Positions 15,234 to 21,869 of a stretch of DNA of 32,391 nucleotides are shown piece by piece. The notes under the pieces were generated by a model. That model was given only the letters and a program-made list of their open reading frames with translations. It was not told the DNA's origin and searched no databases. The stretch is from the IMG/VR virus record IMGVR_UViG_3300037246_001109, positions 1 through 32,391 of that record, one strand, 5' to 3'. Numbering within the stretch: position 1 is the stretch's first letter; each line of letters begins with the position of its first letter. Source of the stretch: a virus. Made by a program: the position numbers and the translations under genes.

Positions 15234-15524
15234 TTAACCCGCAATCCATTTTATTTCATTTCCGCTTTGAGCCTCTTTTTGCGTTCTCCCTGTAAAAGCG
15301 AATTTCCATCCAACCACCACTACAGAAGACCGCAGACCACCAGACCAAACCATTTCATCATCGTCAGTTAGTCCAGTCTTTTCAACTATTTGATCGCCAA
15401 ACTTGCGCATTGCATTCAGCAAACCGATTTTTGATCTTCGCGGAGAATAGCCAATCAGATAGCAATTTTCTGGATTGGCCAATTCAACAGCGGTTATTTC
15501 GTAGCGGGTTCGATAATGAGCCAT
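15234..15524 (-). CDS. Hypothetical protein
   Basis: 96 aa. Its ATG overlaps the stop of the upstream gene (TAATG), so it is translationally coupled. Mixed alpha/beta content: YRTRYEITAVELANPENCYLIGYSPRRS, then a helix, then a strongly hydrophobic strand, SSVVVVGWKFAFTG. I recognise no family. It ends upstream of promoter copy 3. Confidence 0.55.
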   Translation of the reverse strand: MAHYRTRYEITAVELANPENCYLIGYSPRRSKIGLLNAMRKFGDQIVEKTGLTDDDEMVWSGGLRSSVVVVGWKFAFTGRTQKEAQSGNEIKWIAG

Positions 15525-16063
15525 TAGAACTTAAATCCCTTTTTCGCTGCTTTCTTCGTCTGGTAAGAAGCAATCGGACCATCATTTGTATTAAGAATTG
15601 TCAAAAATAATTCACCTTCCGCGCAAGAGCAGACCGCTTCGGATACCTGAAACCCACTTTTGCAATACATCGGCGGCATAATGTATAGCGCTTCATCTTG
15701 TGTTTCTTCGCTGACTCGCGCCCAAACCGAGCGGTTTGCATTTGCAAGCTTCCAATAATGGTTTGGATTGTAGGTGTTGCCTTCTCGGGGTGTCCCGGCT
15801 GCGCGATCTGCAGCGACCCAAGCGCCTTCGTTTTTAACTGCTTCTAGAATCGTAATTTTCTCGGCCATTTCTTCACCTTCCTTTTCTACACATTCCCAAG
15901 TCGTTGAGCCACCAAATTCAGGATACTTTGCCCACGGTGGGCACTTCGGGCAAGTGTTAAAATGATCTAAAGAATACGTTTGGCCATAATGGTTAGTGGA
16001 TTGCTTTTCGATATGACCGCATCTTTGACACTTGTATTTTTTATCAGAAATTGTTGCTGCCAT
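15524..16063 (-). CDS. Zinc-ribbon protein with possible internal second start
   Basis: 179 aa from ATG 16063 (GGAG 9 bases upstream). The N-terminus has CQRCGH and CPKCPPW pairs, a zinc ribbon of ~35 residues. Around residue 66 an in-frame ATG at 15868 is preceded by an excellent AAGGAAGGTGAAGAA site, so a 113-aa C-terminal product (AEKITILEAVKNEGAW onward) may also be made. The C-terminal part has several Cys (MYCKSGF, AVCSCAEGE) and an Ala/Lys-rich end. Function unknown. Confidence 0.55.
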   Translation of the reverse strand: MAATISDKKYKCQRCGHIEKQSTNHYGQTYSLDHFNTCPKCPPWAKYPEFGGSTTWECVEKEGEEMAEKITILEAVKNEGAWVAADRAAGTPREGNTYNPNHYWKLANANRSVWARVSEETQDEALYIMPPMYCKSGFQVSEAVCSCAEGELFLTILNTNDGPIASYQTKKAAKKGFKF

Positions 16064-16064
16064 T

Positions 16065-16277
16065 TTAATAATCTCCGAACGGCCCAAAATAAGGCTCATA
16101 CATGAAAGGAACATCAAGCCAAATTGTTTTTGTAATTTCATTTGTAAAAGCAGACCAAGAAAGATTGTTATATTTCTTCAAAATTTCCCGCGCTTTCGGC
16201 GTATCTTCAACATACAAATCAGAACAATGATTATCTATTTTCAATCCAGCTTCTTTCATTTCTGTGTAAATACTCAT
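16065..16277 (-). CDS. Small conserved-looking phage protein
   Basis: 70 aa from ATG 16277 with GGGGATAAA in front. The sequence SIYTEMKEAGLKIDNHCSDL followed by YVEDTPKAREILKKY resembles short proteins found in other phages (MKEAGLKIDNHCSDLY-like core); role unknown. The second half has many aromatics (PFMYEPYFGPFGDY). It starts one base after the previous gene stops. Confidence 0.6.
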   Translation of the reverse strand: MSIYTEMKEAGLKIDNHCSDLYVEDTPKAREILKKYNNLSWSAFTNEITKTIWLDVPFMYEPYFGPFGDY

Positions 16278-16278
16278 T

Positions 16279-16515
16279 TTATCCCCGTCGCGCCATTTCG
16301 TTGTTATAAGCGTCGATTCCCTTTCGTTCAATCAGCATATCAATATATGTTTCCCATTGTGCAACAGCTGCTTTCTTTGTTTTAAACACTGTGGGAAAAT
16401 GATCGACATGCCAACCGCGACCAACTTTGTTAACCGGGTATCCATCCGAACCCCAGCGCGACCAATGTGTAAGCGTTTTTTCTTCTTCTTCTGTAATCGG
16501 AATGTGATTCGCCAT
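16279..16515 (-). CDS. Hypothetical protein
   Basis: 78 aa behind AAGGGGTTAAAA. Acidic N-terminus (PITEEEEKTLTHW), then WGSDGYPVNKVGRGWHVDHFP and FKTKKAAVAQWETYIDML. The GW...PTVFKTKKAA arrangement resembles short phage proteins of unknown function. It is the second gene of the unit starting at promoter copy 4. Confidence 0.55.
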   Translation of the reverse strand: MANHIPITEEEEKTLTHWSRWGSDGYPVNKVGRGWHVDHFPTVFKTKKAAVAQWETYIDMLIERKGIDAYNNEMARRG

Positions 16516-16525
16516 TTTTAACCCC

Positions 16526-16846
16526 TTACCCGAACACTATGTTCGGCATAACCAGCGCCAAACCAGTTCCGCTCGAAATCACTTCGCGCAACATGTCACA
16601 ATAAACGCCTTCAACCGTCTTCAGAGTTTTGGGGGCTTTGGTTCCCCAACATCGGATAAATTCAACATCGTAGGTATCAGCGGCATTCAGAGTAACTCGA
16701 ACATGCGTTACCTTTTCGCCATTTCTCATAACTTTGAAACACAAATTATCGTCGCCAGCGGTCAGCGTCTTTTTTGAACCCATCATGTAAAAGGCTTTTC
16801 CGCCGATTTGCCGCGCTATCTCATTTGCCACAGTCATGTCAGTCAT
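16526..16846 (-). CDS. Hypothetical protein
   Basis: 106 aa from ATG 16846, with AGAGGAAAAAA at ideal spacing; an in-frame TTG at 16867 would start almost at the predicted transcription start and is rejected. The protein begins with an amphipathic helix (MTVANEIARQIGGKAFYMMG), followed by beta strands (DNLCFKVMRNGEKVTHVRVTL and DTYDVEFIRCWG), a plausible small alpha/beta domain. No family recognised. Confidence 0.6.
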   Translation of the reverse strand: MTDMTVANEIARQIGGKAFYMMGSKKTLTAGDDNLCFKVMRNGEKVTHVRVTLNAADTYDVEFIRCWGTKAPKTLKTVEGVYCDMLREVISSGTGLALVMPNIVFG

Positions 16847-16878
16847 TTTTTTCCTCTTTTCACTCAAGCAACATTATT

Positions 16879-16907
16879 AGTATCGTCTACTTTTCATGAA
16901 AAGTAAA
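16879..16907 (-). promoter_or_regulatory. Repeated early promoter, copy 4
   Basis: Minus strand: -35 TTTACT (16902-16907), 17-bp spacer TTTCATGAAAAGTAGAC, -10 GATACT (16879-16884), then AATAATGTTGCTTGAGTG. A perfect 16-bp palindrome, ACTTTTCATGAAAAGT, covers the 3' end of the -35 and most of the spacer, the position of a repressor operator. Confidence 0.75.
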
Positions 16908-16983
16908 GCTTTATTTTGAAAATAATCACGTTTTTTTGCTTTTTATTTTTGCCGGTTCTCTAATGTGCAACTAAGGGGTCTAA

Positions 16984-17214
16984 CTATTTGATTTTAGAGC
17001 ATTTTGGGCAATACATATTAACACCATCCGCCCAATATTTCGTAAAAAATTTGATTGCCCATTCACTCGGTTCTTGCCCAATCGGATTTTTCTTCATCAT
17101 CCGGCCCCACCAAACATGATTACATTTCCCGCATTTAAATTTTGCTCTATTTTTATCGACTTTTGATTCTAGCAATTTACATCTTCTGGCAACCATATTT
17201 TTACGCGGAAGCAT
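16984..17214 (-). CDS. Small basic zinc-ribbon protein
   Basis: 76 aa with AGGA 9 bases before the ATG. The N-terminus is basic (PRKNMVARRCKLLESKVDKNR). CGKCNHVWW and a distant CPKC (~40 residues apart) form a long-loop zinc ribbon, and Trp residues flank the first pair. Nucleic-acid binding is plausible from charge and fold. No specific family recognised. Confidence 0.55.
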   Translation of the reverse strand: MLPRKNMVARRCKLLESKVDKNRAKFKCGKCNHVWWGRMMKKNPIGQEPSEWAIKFFTKYWADGVNMYCPKCSKIK

Positions 17215-17225
17215 TAGAATTTTTC

Positions 17226-17402
17226 CTAATGAATATAAGGTTTTCGTGAGTCAATAAAAAACGCGCTGTTTCTGAAACAAATATAAATCATTTTTTCGGA
17301 GAAATCGTAATCAATATAAAGCCAATGATTTTCTTTTGTTCCGATTCGGATCGCGGTACACCCCAAGTTATTTTTTGCTTTCAGAAATCTAAGATACTTC
17401 AT
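17226..17402 (-). CDS. Hypothetical 58-aa protein
   Basis: Reading from ATG 17402 (GAAAGGGTTATGAAAA ahead, the local ribosome-binding style) to TAG at 17226 gives MKYLRFLKAKNNLG..., with CTAIRIGTKENHWLYIDYDF, then FSEKMIYICFRNSAFFIDS. It looks like a small beta-rich fold. It fills an otherwise empty gap between two genes in the same orientation. No family recognised. Confidence 0.5.
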   Translation of the reverse strand: MKYLRFLKAKNNLGCTAIRIGTKENHWLYIDYDFSEKMIYICFRNSAFFIDSRKPYIH

Positions 17403-17442
17403 TTTTCATAACCCTTTCATTTTGGCGAATAGTTTTAACTTG

Positions 17443-17763
17443 CTAGATCTTTTCGCGCGCAGCCTCAATAGCCTCTTCTTCAGTATCATACGGTCCAACA
17501 GGGTCGGAATCCCAAAGGCAACCGGGGAAACCGAAAGCGTACCAGTATTTTACTCCATCAAGAAGTTTACTTAGTTTTGGGGATTTCAGCGGTACGCCGC
17601 ACTGTGGGCAAAATCCATTTTTAAATGCAATATCATCGGCGTAAGTATCAACTTCGTCACATTGCCAACAGAGCAAACTACCTACCTTATCCGCAAACAC
17701 TTCAAAATCCGGTAAAGCGTGCTGATCATTTTCTCTACTTGGATCGCTATAATAATAACTCAT
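17443..17763 (-). CDS. Zinc-ribbon protein of the phage restriction-alleviation-like type
   Basis: 106 aa from ATG 17763 behind AAAAAGGGGTTGGTA. CWQCDE and CPQCG pairs ~18 residues apart form a zinc ribbon in the middle. The C-terminus, YWYAFGFPGCLWDSDPVGPYD then TEEEAIEAAREK, matches a motif of many small phage proteins in which a zinc ribbon is joined to a GPYDTEEEAI helix. The similarity to Lar-like restriction alleviation proteins is loose, so function is open. Confidence 0.6.
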   Translation of the reverse strand: MSYYYSDPSRENDQHALPDFEVFADKVGSLLCWQCDEVDTYADDIAFKNGFCPQCGVPLKSPKLSKLLDGVKYWYAFGFPGCLWDSDPVGPYDTEEEAIEAAREKI

Positions 17764-17776
17764 TACCAACCCCTTT

Positions 17777-18106
17777 TTACTTGGGAACCGTATTTCGGAA
17801 AACTACCGAAAAAACTCGATCGCTTTTTCTGTAAAGCCGAACAAATTCTTGCCCCATGTAACTCATTACTCTTTCACCGATTTCGCCGCCACCAGCGCAA
17901 ACCGTAAAATCTGAAACGTGAACGTAGGGGCGAACAACTTCAACCTCTTCTTCGGTGACGCTAACAACAGTTCCCCAACCAAAAGGCGCGCCGGGTTGAT
18001 CGGCAAACAGATTGACTCTATCGCCAACCAGCAAAACATTTGCCGTTTCCCTAACTACCGTTTCGCAACTTTCCGCGCCACGAACTTCATATTCTTTCAA
18101 ACCCAT
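17777..18106 (-). CDS. Hypothetical beta-barrel-like protein
   Basis: 109 aa from ATG 18106 behind AAAAGGGGTTGGAA. The region VGDRVNLFADQPGAPFGWGTVVSV followed by EEVEVVRPYVHVSDF has the strand pattern of an SH3-like or KOW-like small barrel. The end is VMSYMGQEFVRLYRKSDRV. I recall similar VRPYVHVSDF proteins in other phages, without known function. First gene after promoter copy 6. Confidence 0.55.
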   Translation of the reverse strand: MGLKEYEVRGAESCETVVRETANVLLVGDRVNLFADQPGAPFGWGTVVSVTEEEVEVVRPYVHVSDFTVCAGGGEIGERVMSYMGQEFVRLYRKSDRVFSVVFRNTVPK

Positions 18107-18145
18107 TTCCAACCCCTTTTCCGTTTTTGCTGATGCCATATACCT

Positions 18146-18173
18146 ATTATCGTCATTTTTACGAAAAACACAA
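18146..18173 (-). promoter_or_regulatory. Early promoter, divergent copy 6 of the repeated type
   Basis: Minus strand: -35 TTGTGT (18168-18173), 16-bp spacer TTTTCGTAAAAATGAC, -10 GATAAT (18146-18151). The spacer contains TTTTTCGTAAAAA, nearly palindromic. The downstream leader lacks the AATGTTG element of other copies, so this is the weakest member. It precedes the gene starting at 18106. Confidence 0.6.
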
Positions 18174-18237
18174 TAGCAAAAGTGAAAAAAGACGAAAAAA
18201 GATGAAAATAGTCTAAAAACCCATATAAATCAGCTAG

Positions 18238-18420
18238 TTAGCTATTCTCTTTTTCTTTGGTTTTGCCCCAAGCAATTCTTGCTATTTCTTCTTTACTAAA
18301 ATCGGCTTCGGCGAGCATACAAGCGAATTCTTCCGCGCAAGAAAAACAATAACCAGAAGCTTCAAGAGTCAATTCTTCTTTAGGTGTGTTGCAATTATTT
18401 TTACCTTTACATTTTGCCAT
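18238..18420 (-). CDS. Small Cys-containing protein
   Basis: 60 aa from ATG 18420 behind AGGGGTTTGAAA. KCKGKNNCNTPKEELTLEAS then CFSCAEEFACML gives four to five Cys that could hold a metal, followed by a helix (SKEEIARIAWGKTKEKEN). No family recognised. Co-directional and close to the neighbouring genes. Confidence 0.55.
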   Translation of the reverse strand: MAKCKGKNNCNTPKEELTLEASGYCFSCAEEFACMLAEADFSKEEIARIAWGKTKEKENS

Positions 18421-18431
18421 TTTCAAACCCC

Positions 18432-18974
18432 TTAGTAATAAGTGTTTCCGTATTTCGCCTTTAGAGCGTCTTTGTAATCATCTTCGCTTGCTGCCGCTTG
18501 CATCAGTTCCCAATCAAACCGCATTGCGAATGCTCCGGGGAAACAATAATCCTTTACAGAAGCTATCGCGCAATGATGCTGCCAAGTCATATAACTTTCT
18601 TTGGCGTCGTCTTCTTCTTTGGTAATGATTGCGGGATTTGTAGCAATTAGTTCAAGCGCTTCTGTATCGTCTTCTTTAGGAGAAAACCAAACAGCCGCGC
18701 CAATGTGCCCCTTCTCGTAATAACTAACAGCGGCGCGGAAACATTCCGCAAACGAACCGCGCGCCAAAACAACTCTTTCCGCCCAAAAATATTCAGTAAT
18801 GTAATACCCTCTGCAGTCATTCCAAGAAAGCGTTACATGGTGCCCATTGAAATTAACGTTTGCGGTTTGCCTTGCATAACCCGGCGAACCCTTTGCGGCG
18901 GCGCATCTATTTAAAGAATCAATCGGCGTTCCGGGAATTGTAGGAAGAACAAATTGAACTTTGAATTTACTCAT
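18432..18974 (-). CDS. Hypothetical protein
   Basis: 180 aa from ATG 18974 behind TTGGGGTTGAAA. The N-terminal half looks beta-rich (FKVQFVLPTIPG, ARQTANVNFNGHHVTLSWND), and the middle has helices (FAECFRAAVSYYEKG). The C-terminal half has scattered Cys and His (WQHHCAIASVKDYCF). I recognise no family. The ATG lies 2 bases beyond the stop of the previous gene, so expression is coupled to the two genes from promoter copy 5. Confidence 0.55.
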   Translation of the reverse strand: MSKFKVQFVLPTIPGTPIDSLNRCAAAKGSPGYARQTANVNFNGHHVTLSWNDCRGYYITEYFWAERVVLARGSFAECFRAAVSYYEKGHIGAAVWFSPKEDDTEALELIATNPAIITKEEDDAKESYMTWQHHCAIASVKDYCFPGAFAMRFDWELMQAAASEDDYKDALKAKYGNTYY

Positions 18975-18976
18975 TT

Positions 18977-19189
18977 TCAACCCCAATCTTTGAAGCAACC
19001 CGAAGCTTCATTTTCAACGTATCCGGCTTCATAGGCTTCAAGATCGGCTTCAGTCATTTCTATTTTTTCGACTCTTTTGGAAGCGTCAGTAGCAGCAACA
19101 TAATAATGGGGATTTCTTCCGCGCATGTAATAGGAATCTGCGGCCCCACGATCAAAACAACCGCCATGCCGTTGATTATATTTGCTCAC
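18977..19189 (-). CDS. Conserved small phage protein (DRGAADSYY type)
   Basis: 70 aa starting at GTG 19189 behind AGAGGGTTGATAAA, overlapping the previous stop (GTGA). The motif GCFDRGAADSYYMRGRNPHYY, then MTEADLEAYEAGYVENEA and a terminal FKDWG, is shared by many small phage proteins. Their function is unknown to me. The recurring layout across phages supports it being a true gene. Confidence 0.7.
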   Translation of the reverse strand: MSKYNQRHGGCFDRGAADSYYMRGRNPHYYVAATDASKRVEKIEMTEADLEAYEAGYVENEASGCFKDWG

Positions 19190-19374
19190 TTTATCAACCC
19201 TCTGTTTTTCATTTCGTCAGCGGCGACTTCATTAATTTCATCCGCTCTTTCAGTATCGCCAACTTTCAAACAATTTTGAGTCATGATTCCGAGGTTATGA
19301 AGCGCAACCAATTCGCGGTCAGTCATACCGCGAAGTTCGGCGACTTCGTTTTCATTCAGGTTTGTTCCGATCAT
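19186..19374 (-). CDS. Small helical protein
   Basis: 62 aa from ATG 19374 behind AAAAGGGGTTGGAA, ~25 bases from the predicted transcription start of promoter copy 5; an in-frame upstream TTG at 19395 is rejected. Helical: LNENEVAELRGMTDRELVAL, then VGDTERADEINEVAADEM. No family recognised. First gene of a three-gene coupled unit. Confidence 0.6.
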   Translation of the reverse strand: MIGTNLNENEVAELRGMTDRELVALHNLGIMTQNCLKVGDTERADEINEVAADEMKNRGLIK

Positions 19375-19406
19375 TTCCAACCCCTTTTCACTCAAGCAAC
19401 ATTTAC

Positions 19407-19434
19407 AGTATCGGCCATTTTTGCAAAAAGTAAA
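19407..19434 (-). promoter_or_regulatory. Repeated early promoter, copy 5, with extra upstream palindromes
   Basis: Minus strand: -35 TTTACT (19429-19434), 16-bp spacer TTTTGCAAAAATGGCC, -10 GATACT (19407-19412), then GTAAATGTTGCTTGAGTG. The spacer region holds the palindrome TTTTTGCAAAAA. Upstream lie TTTTCATGAAAA (19438-19449) and TTTTCAC-6-GTGAAAA (19466-19485), so three candidate operators cluster here. Confidence 0.75.
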
Positions 19435-19437
19435 GCC

Positions 19438-19660
19438 TTTTCATGAAAATAATGAAAAAAACTTATTTTCACTTAAACGTGAAAAAAGCATCGTCGTAAG
19501 TCATTGATTTTAAAGGGTTTTTTCTTAAAATCGCTCTGAAGGGGTCTAAAGCGATTGCCTAGACGCCTAGCCCCTATCAGAAAGAATCGGTCAACTGGGG
19601 CGATCCTGAGCGGCCTATTTACAGAGGTTTTCGGGTCCATCATGCGAACTAAGCCAAAAT
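19438..19660 (-). other. Intergenic region with operators and terminator-like hairpins
   Basis: About 230 bases between the helicase stop and promoter copy 5. Beyond the two palindromes near 19438-19485 it holds two minus-strand hairpins: GATTTTAA/TTAAAATC (about 19506-19532) and AATCGCT/AGCGATT (about 19529-19556), the latter followed by TTTTAAG. GCCCC/GGGGC and AGGGG/CCCCU pairings are possible alternatives. It probably ends helicase transcription. A 56-codon open frame (19473-19643) has no ribosome-binding site and is not called. Confidence 0.4.
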
Positions 19661-19665
19661 TGATT

Positions 19666-21240
19666 TTACCAAAATTTAGCGTCTTTGATCTGCGGAAATT
19701 TTTCGTTGAAATTCACTAACACTTTTTTGGGTTTCTTTAGCCATGCTGACCATTCGTAAAGTTGAAAAACGTCTTCCGGTTCGGGCATTCCTTCAGGCGC
19801 ATGAAACCTAACCCAATTATCCGCTCTATATTTTGCATAGCCTTCATGATCAAAACAAATCCAAACATTAAAAGTTTGTAATCCGATTCTGTATGTGACT
19901 TTTAAACTTGTTGGTTTGTTACCTTTTACTGTGTTATGTAGTGAATAAGTTATTTGATCGACGTTATACCACTCTGTAACTGTGGCTCTCACAACTTCTG
20001 CTGTATCTGCTTTTGTTTTTAGGTTGGTCTTAAAAACAAATTTGTGCCCGCAGACATAACAAATTTTTACGGAAGGATGTTGAAGCGTTTGACACTTCGG
20101 ACATTCCTTTACAATCGGGTTTCCTGTACCTTTGCCTTTTTCCTTCTGCTTAATCACAACATCATTGATCGGCCCAAGTCTAGAAGTGTTACCAGCAAAA
20201 TCTAAAACCAAACAATGTGTTTTGTTAGGCGGCGCAACCCTCAAACCCCTTCCAATCGTTTGAACGTGGATTACAGGCGATTTTGTTGGGCGTAGCATTG
20301 CGATCAAATCTATATCAGGAACGTCAAGCCCTGTTGTTAGAATATCGACATTTATAACAGCGCGATATTTTCCCATCTTGAATCCGTTTACAACTGCAGT
20401 TCTATCGCCATCCATTTTTGAATGCACAACTGCAGCATTAATTCCTTTCTTACAGAGTGAATCTGTTATGTGTTCGGCATGCTCAATGTCAATTGCGAAG
20501 ATCAACCATTTTTTATAATTCTGGCCAAACTCGATTATTTCGTTAACAGCAACATCGGTAACAGCATTGCGGTCGAATTTTTTGCTTAGTTCGTCAAGAG
20601 CAAAATCTTTTGCGCGTATCTTGATATCGTCTGTATCCATTTTCATAATTGTCGCTTTGGTTATCAGTCTCGTTAAATAGCCTTCTTCAACCAAACGATT
20701 GAAAATGTTAGGCTCTGACATGTCATAAGCGATTTCATTAAAAAGCCTTCCGGGGCCTTTATGAATGTACCCATGACCCAAACGAAAATGTGTCGCTGTA
20801 TATCCGATGTATTGCGCGTTTAATTTAGATAAAAATTTTCGATACATTCCGCTTTGGCGGATTGTAACTGTATGACATTCATCTATGACAACGATTGAAA
20901 ACGCTTTGAATAATTCTGGGTGACGCCAAATTGATTGAATCCCAGCAACAGTTATTTTATTGACCGTTTTAGAATCTAACCCGGCGCTGTATAGTCCAAC
21001 GTCAAACCCTTCAAAGTATTCTGAAAGAGCGTCAAGATCTTGTGTTAGGATTTCTTTGATATGAGATAGGACTAGGATTTTTGCGGTAGGATTTTTTGTT
21101 ATGTACTGATCTATAAAATCACAGATCATAAAACTTTTGCCGGAGCCAGTAGGGGCGACGATAATCGGATGGCAATCATCCTTCTCTAATGATTGCATTA
21201 GAGCGTTAGTCGCTTCTATTTGATACCAGCGGGCTTTCAT
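19666..21240 (-). CDS. SF2 DEAD/DEAH-type helicase with zinc ribbon
   Basis: 524 aa. Walker A APTGSGKS (29-36), Walker B DECH (120-123), motif III YTAT (147-150), and motif VI QTIGRGLR (about 330) define a two-domain superfamily 2 helicase of the ResIII / UvsW-like type. A zinc ribbon (CPKC and CYVC, near 385-405) and a ~120-aa C-terminal extension follow. Such phage enzymes unwind DNA or branched intermediates during replication and recombination. The ATG overlaps the stop of a 56-aa gene (ATGA). It is the last gene of the recombination operon. Confidence 0.9.
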   Translation of the reverse strand: MKARWYQIEATNALMQSLEKDDCHPIIVAPTGSGKSFMICDFIDQYITKNPTAKILVLSHIKEILTQDLDALSEYFEGFDVGLYSAGLDSKTVNKITVAGIQSIWRHPELFKAFSIVVIDECHTVTIRQSGMYRKFLSKLNAQYIGYTATHFRLGHGYIHKGPGRLFNEIAYDMSEPNIFNRLVEEGYLTRLITKATIMKMDTDDIKIRAKDFALDELSKKFDRNAVTDVAVNEIIEFGQNYKKWLIFAIDIEHAEHITDSLCKKGINAAVVHSKMDGDRTAVVNGFKMGKYRAVINVDILTTGLDVPDIDLIAMLRPTKSPVIHVQTIGRGLRVAPPNKTHCLVLDFAGNTSRLGPINDVVIKQKEKGKGTGNPIVKECPKCQTLQHPSVKICYVCGHKFVFKTNLKTKADTAEVVRATVTEWYNVDQITYSLHNTVKGNKPTSLKVTYRIGLQTFNVWICFDHEGYAKYRADNWVRFHAPEGMPEPEDVFQLYEWSAWLKKPKKVLVNFNEKFPQIKDAKFW

Positions 21241-21407
21241 TTTAATGTGTAATAATCAGATTTTTCGGTCCAACCATAATTGAATCCAATTTTATTATTC
21301 TTTGTCAACACGTTTAAATGTCTTTTTGGAATTTCATCAACATAAACAATATTGTCTTTCTTTACTTTGTTTTTGAACCATCTAAGGGCTTGCTCTAGTC
21401 TAGTCAT
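21237..21407 (-). CDS. Small protein, tandem paralogue 3 (MTRLEQA type)
   Basis: 56 aa: MTRLEQALRWFKNK, then VDEIPKRHLNVLTKNNKIGF, ending SDYYTLK. It shares the start MTRL.[EA], the W.NK motif, the IP.RH...L.K.NK core and the Y.LK end with the next two upstream genes, so these are tandem duplicates. Its start overlaps the previous stop and its stop overlaps the helicase start (both ATGA). No family recognised. Confidence 0.65.
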   Translation of the reverse strand: MTRLEQALRWFKNKVKKDNIVYVDEIPKRHLNVLTKNNKIGFNYGWTEKSDYYTLK

Positions 21408-21586
21408 TTTTTGATATGAATAATATTCAACGTATAATAATCATATTCTGAATTCGGACACATATAAAGCTTGATTTTGTTATACTTCAACAAAACTGCT
21501 TTGTGTCGTTCTGGAATGTCAGAGGGTATAACTTTTTCAGCATTCTTGTTATTCCACCAATTCATTGCTTCAGTTAGTCTAGTCAT
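21404..21586 (-). CDS. Small protein, tandem paralogue 2 (MTRLTEA type)
   Basis: 60 aa: MTRLTEAMNWWNNKN, IPSDIPERHKAVLLKYNKIKLY, ending YDYYTLNIIHIKK. AAGGTGGAAA precedes the ATG, which overlaps the upstream stop region. It is clearly related to its neighbours at 21237-21407 and to the C-terminal part of 21579-21869. The IPERHKxxLxKxNKI core is the best signature. Function unknown. Confidence 0.65.
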   Translation of the reverse strand: MTRLTEAMNWWNNKNAEKVIPSDIPERHKAVLLKYNKIKLYMCPNSEYDYYTLNIIHIKK

Positions 21587-21869
21587 TTTCCACCTTTAGT
21601 TTGTAATGGTGTGGTGTAATCGGCGCCACTCCGGGGAAAAACGTTACTTTGTTATGTTTGCGTAAAATTTTCTTATGTCTTTCTGGCATTGTGCTAGCAG
21701 GAACTATTTCAAGTTTCTGATTGTGCCACCATTTCATTGCTTGTTCCAAGCGGGTCATTTCTTCTCCTTCTTCGATACAAAGACGGCACATACCGTCACA
21801 CTGATTTGTTTCATGTAAAATCAGTTCGTCAATTCCTTGTTCTATGAGAGCAATCGCTATATCGCCCAT
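21579..21869 (-). CDS. Paralogue 1 with an N-terminal Cys-containing extension, possible dual start
   Basis: 96 aa. The C-terminal 59 residues (MTRLEQAMKWWHNQ, TMPERHKKILRKHNKVTFF, HHYKLK) belong to the tandem family. The N-terminal 37 residues (MGDIAIALIEQGIDEL ... CDGMCRLCIEEGEE) are an extra module with three Cys. An internal in-frame ATG at 21758 has an excellent AAGGAGAAGAA site, so a short form matching its paralogues is probably made too. The outer ATG follows the nuclease stop directly. Confidence 0.6.
   Translation of the reverse strand: MGDIAIALIEQGIDELILHETNQCDGMCRLCIEEGEEMTRLEQAMKWWHNQKLEIVPASTMPERHKKILRKHNKVTFFPGVAPITPHHYKLKVEND

Noticed and set aside
19473-19643. 56-codon basic minus-strand open frame in the gap behind the helicase
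   Set aside because: No ribosome-binding site, overlaps terminator-like hairpins and palindromes, and has no family resemblance.
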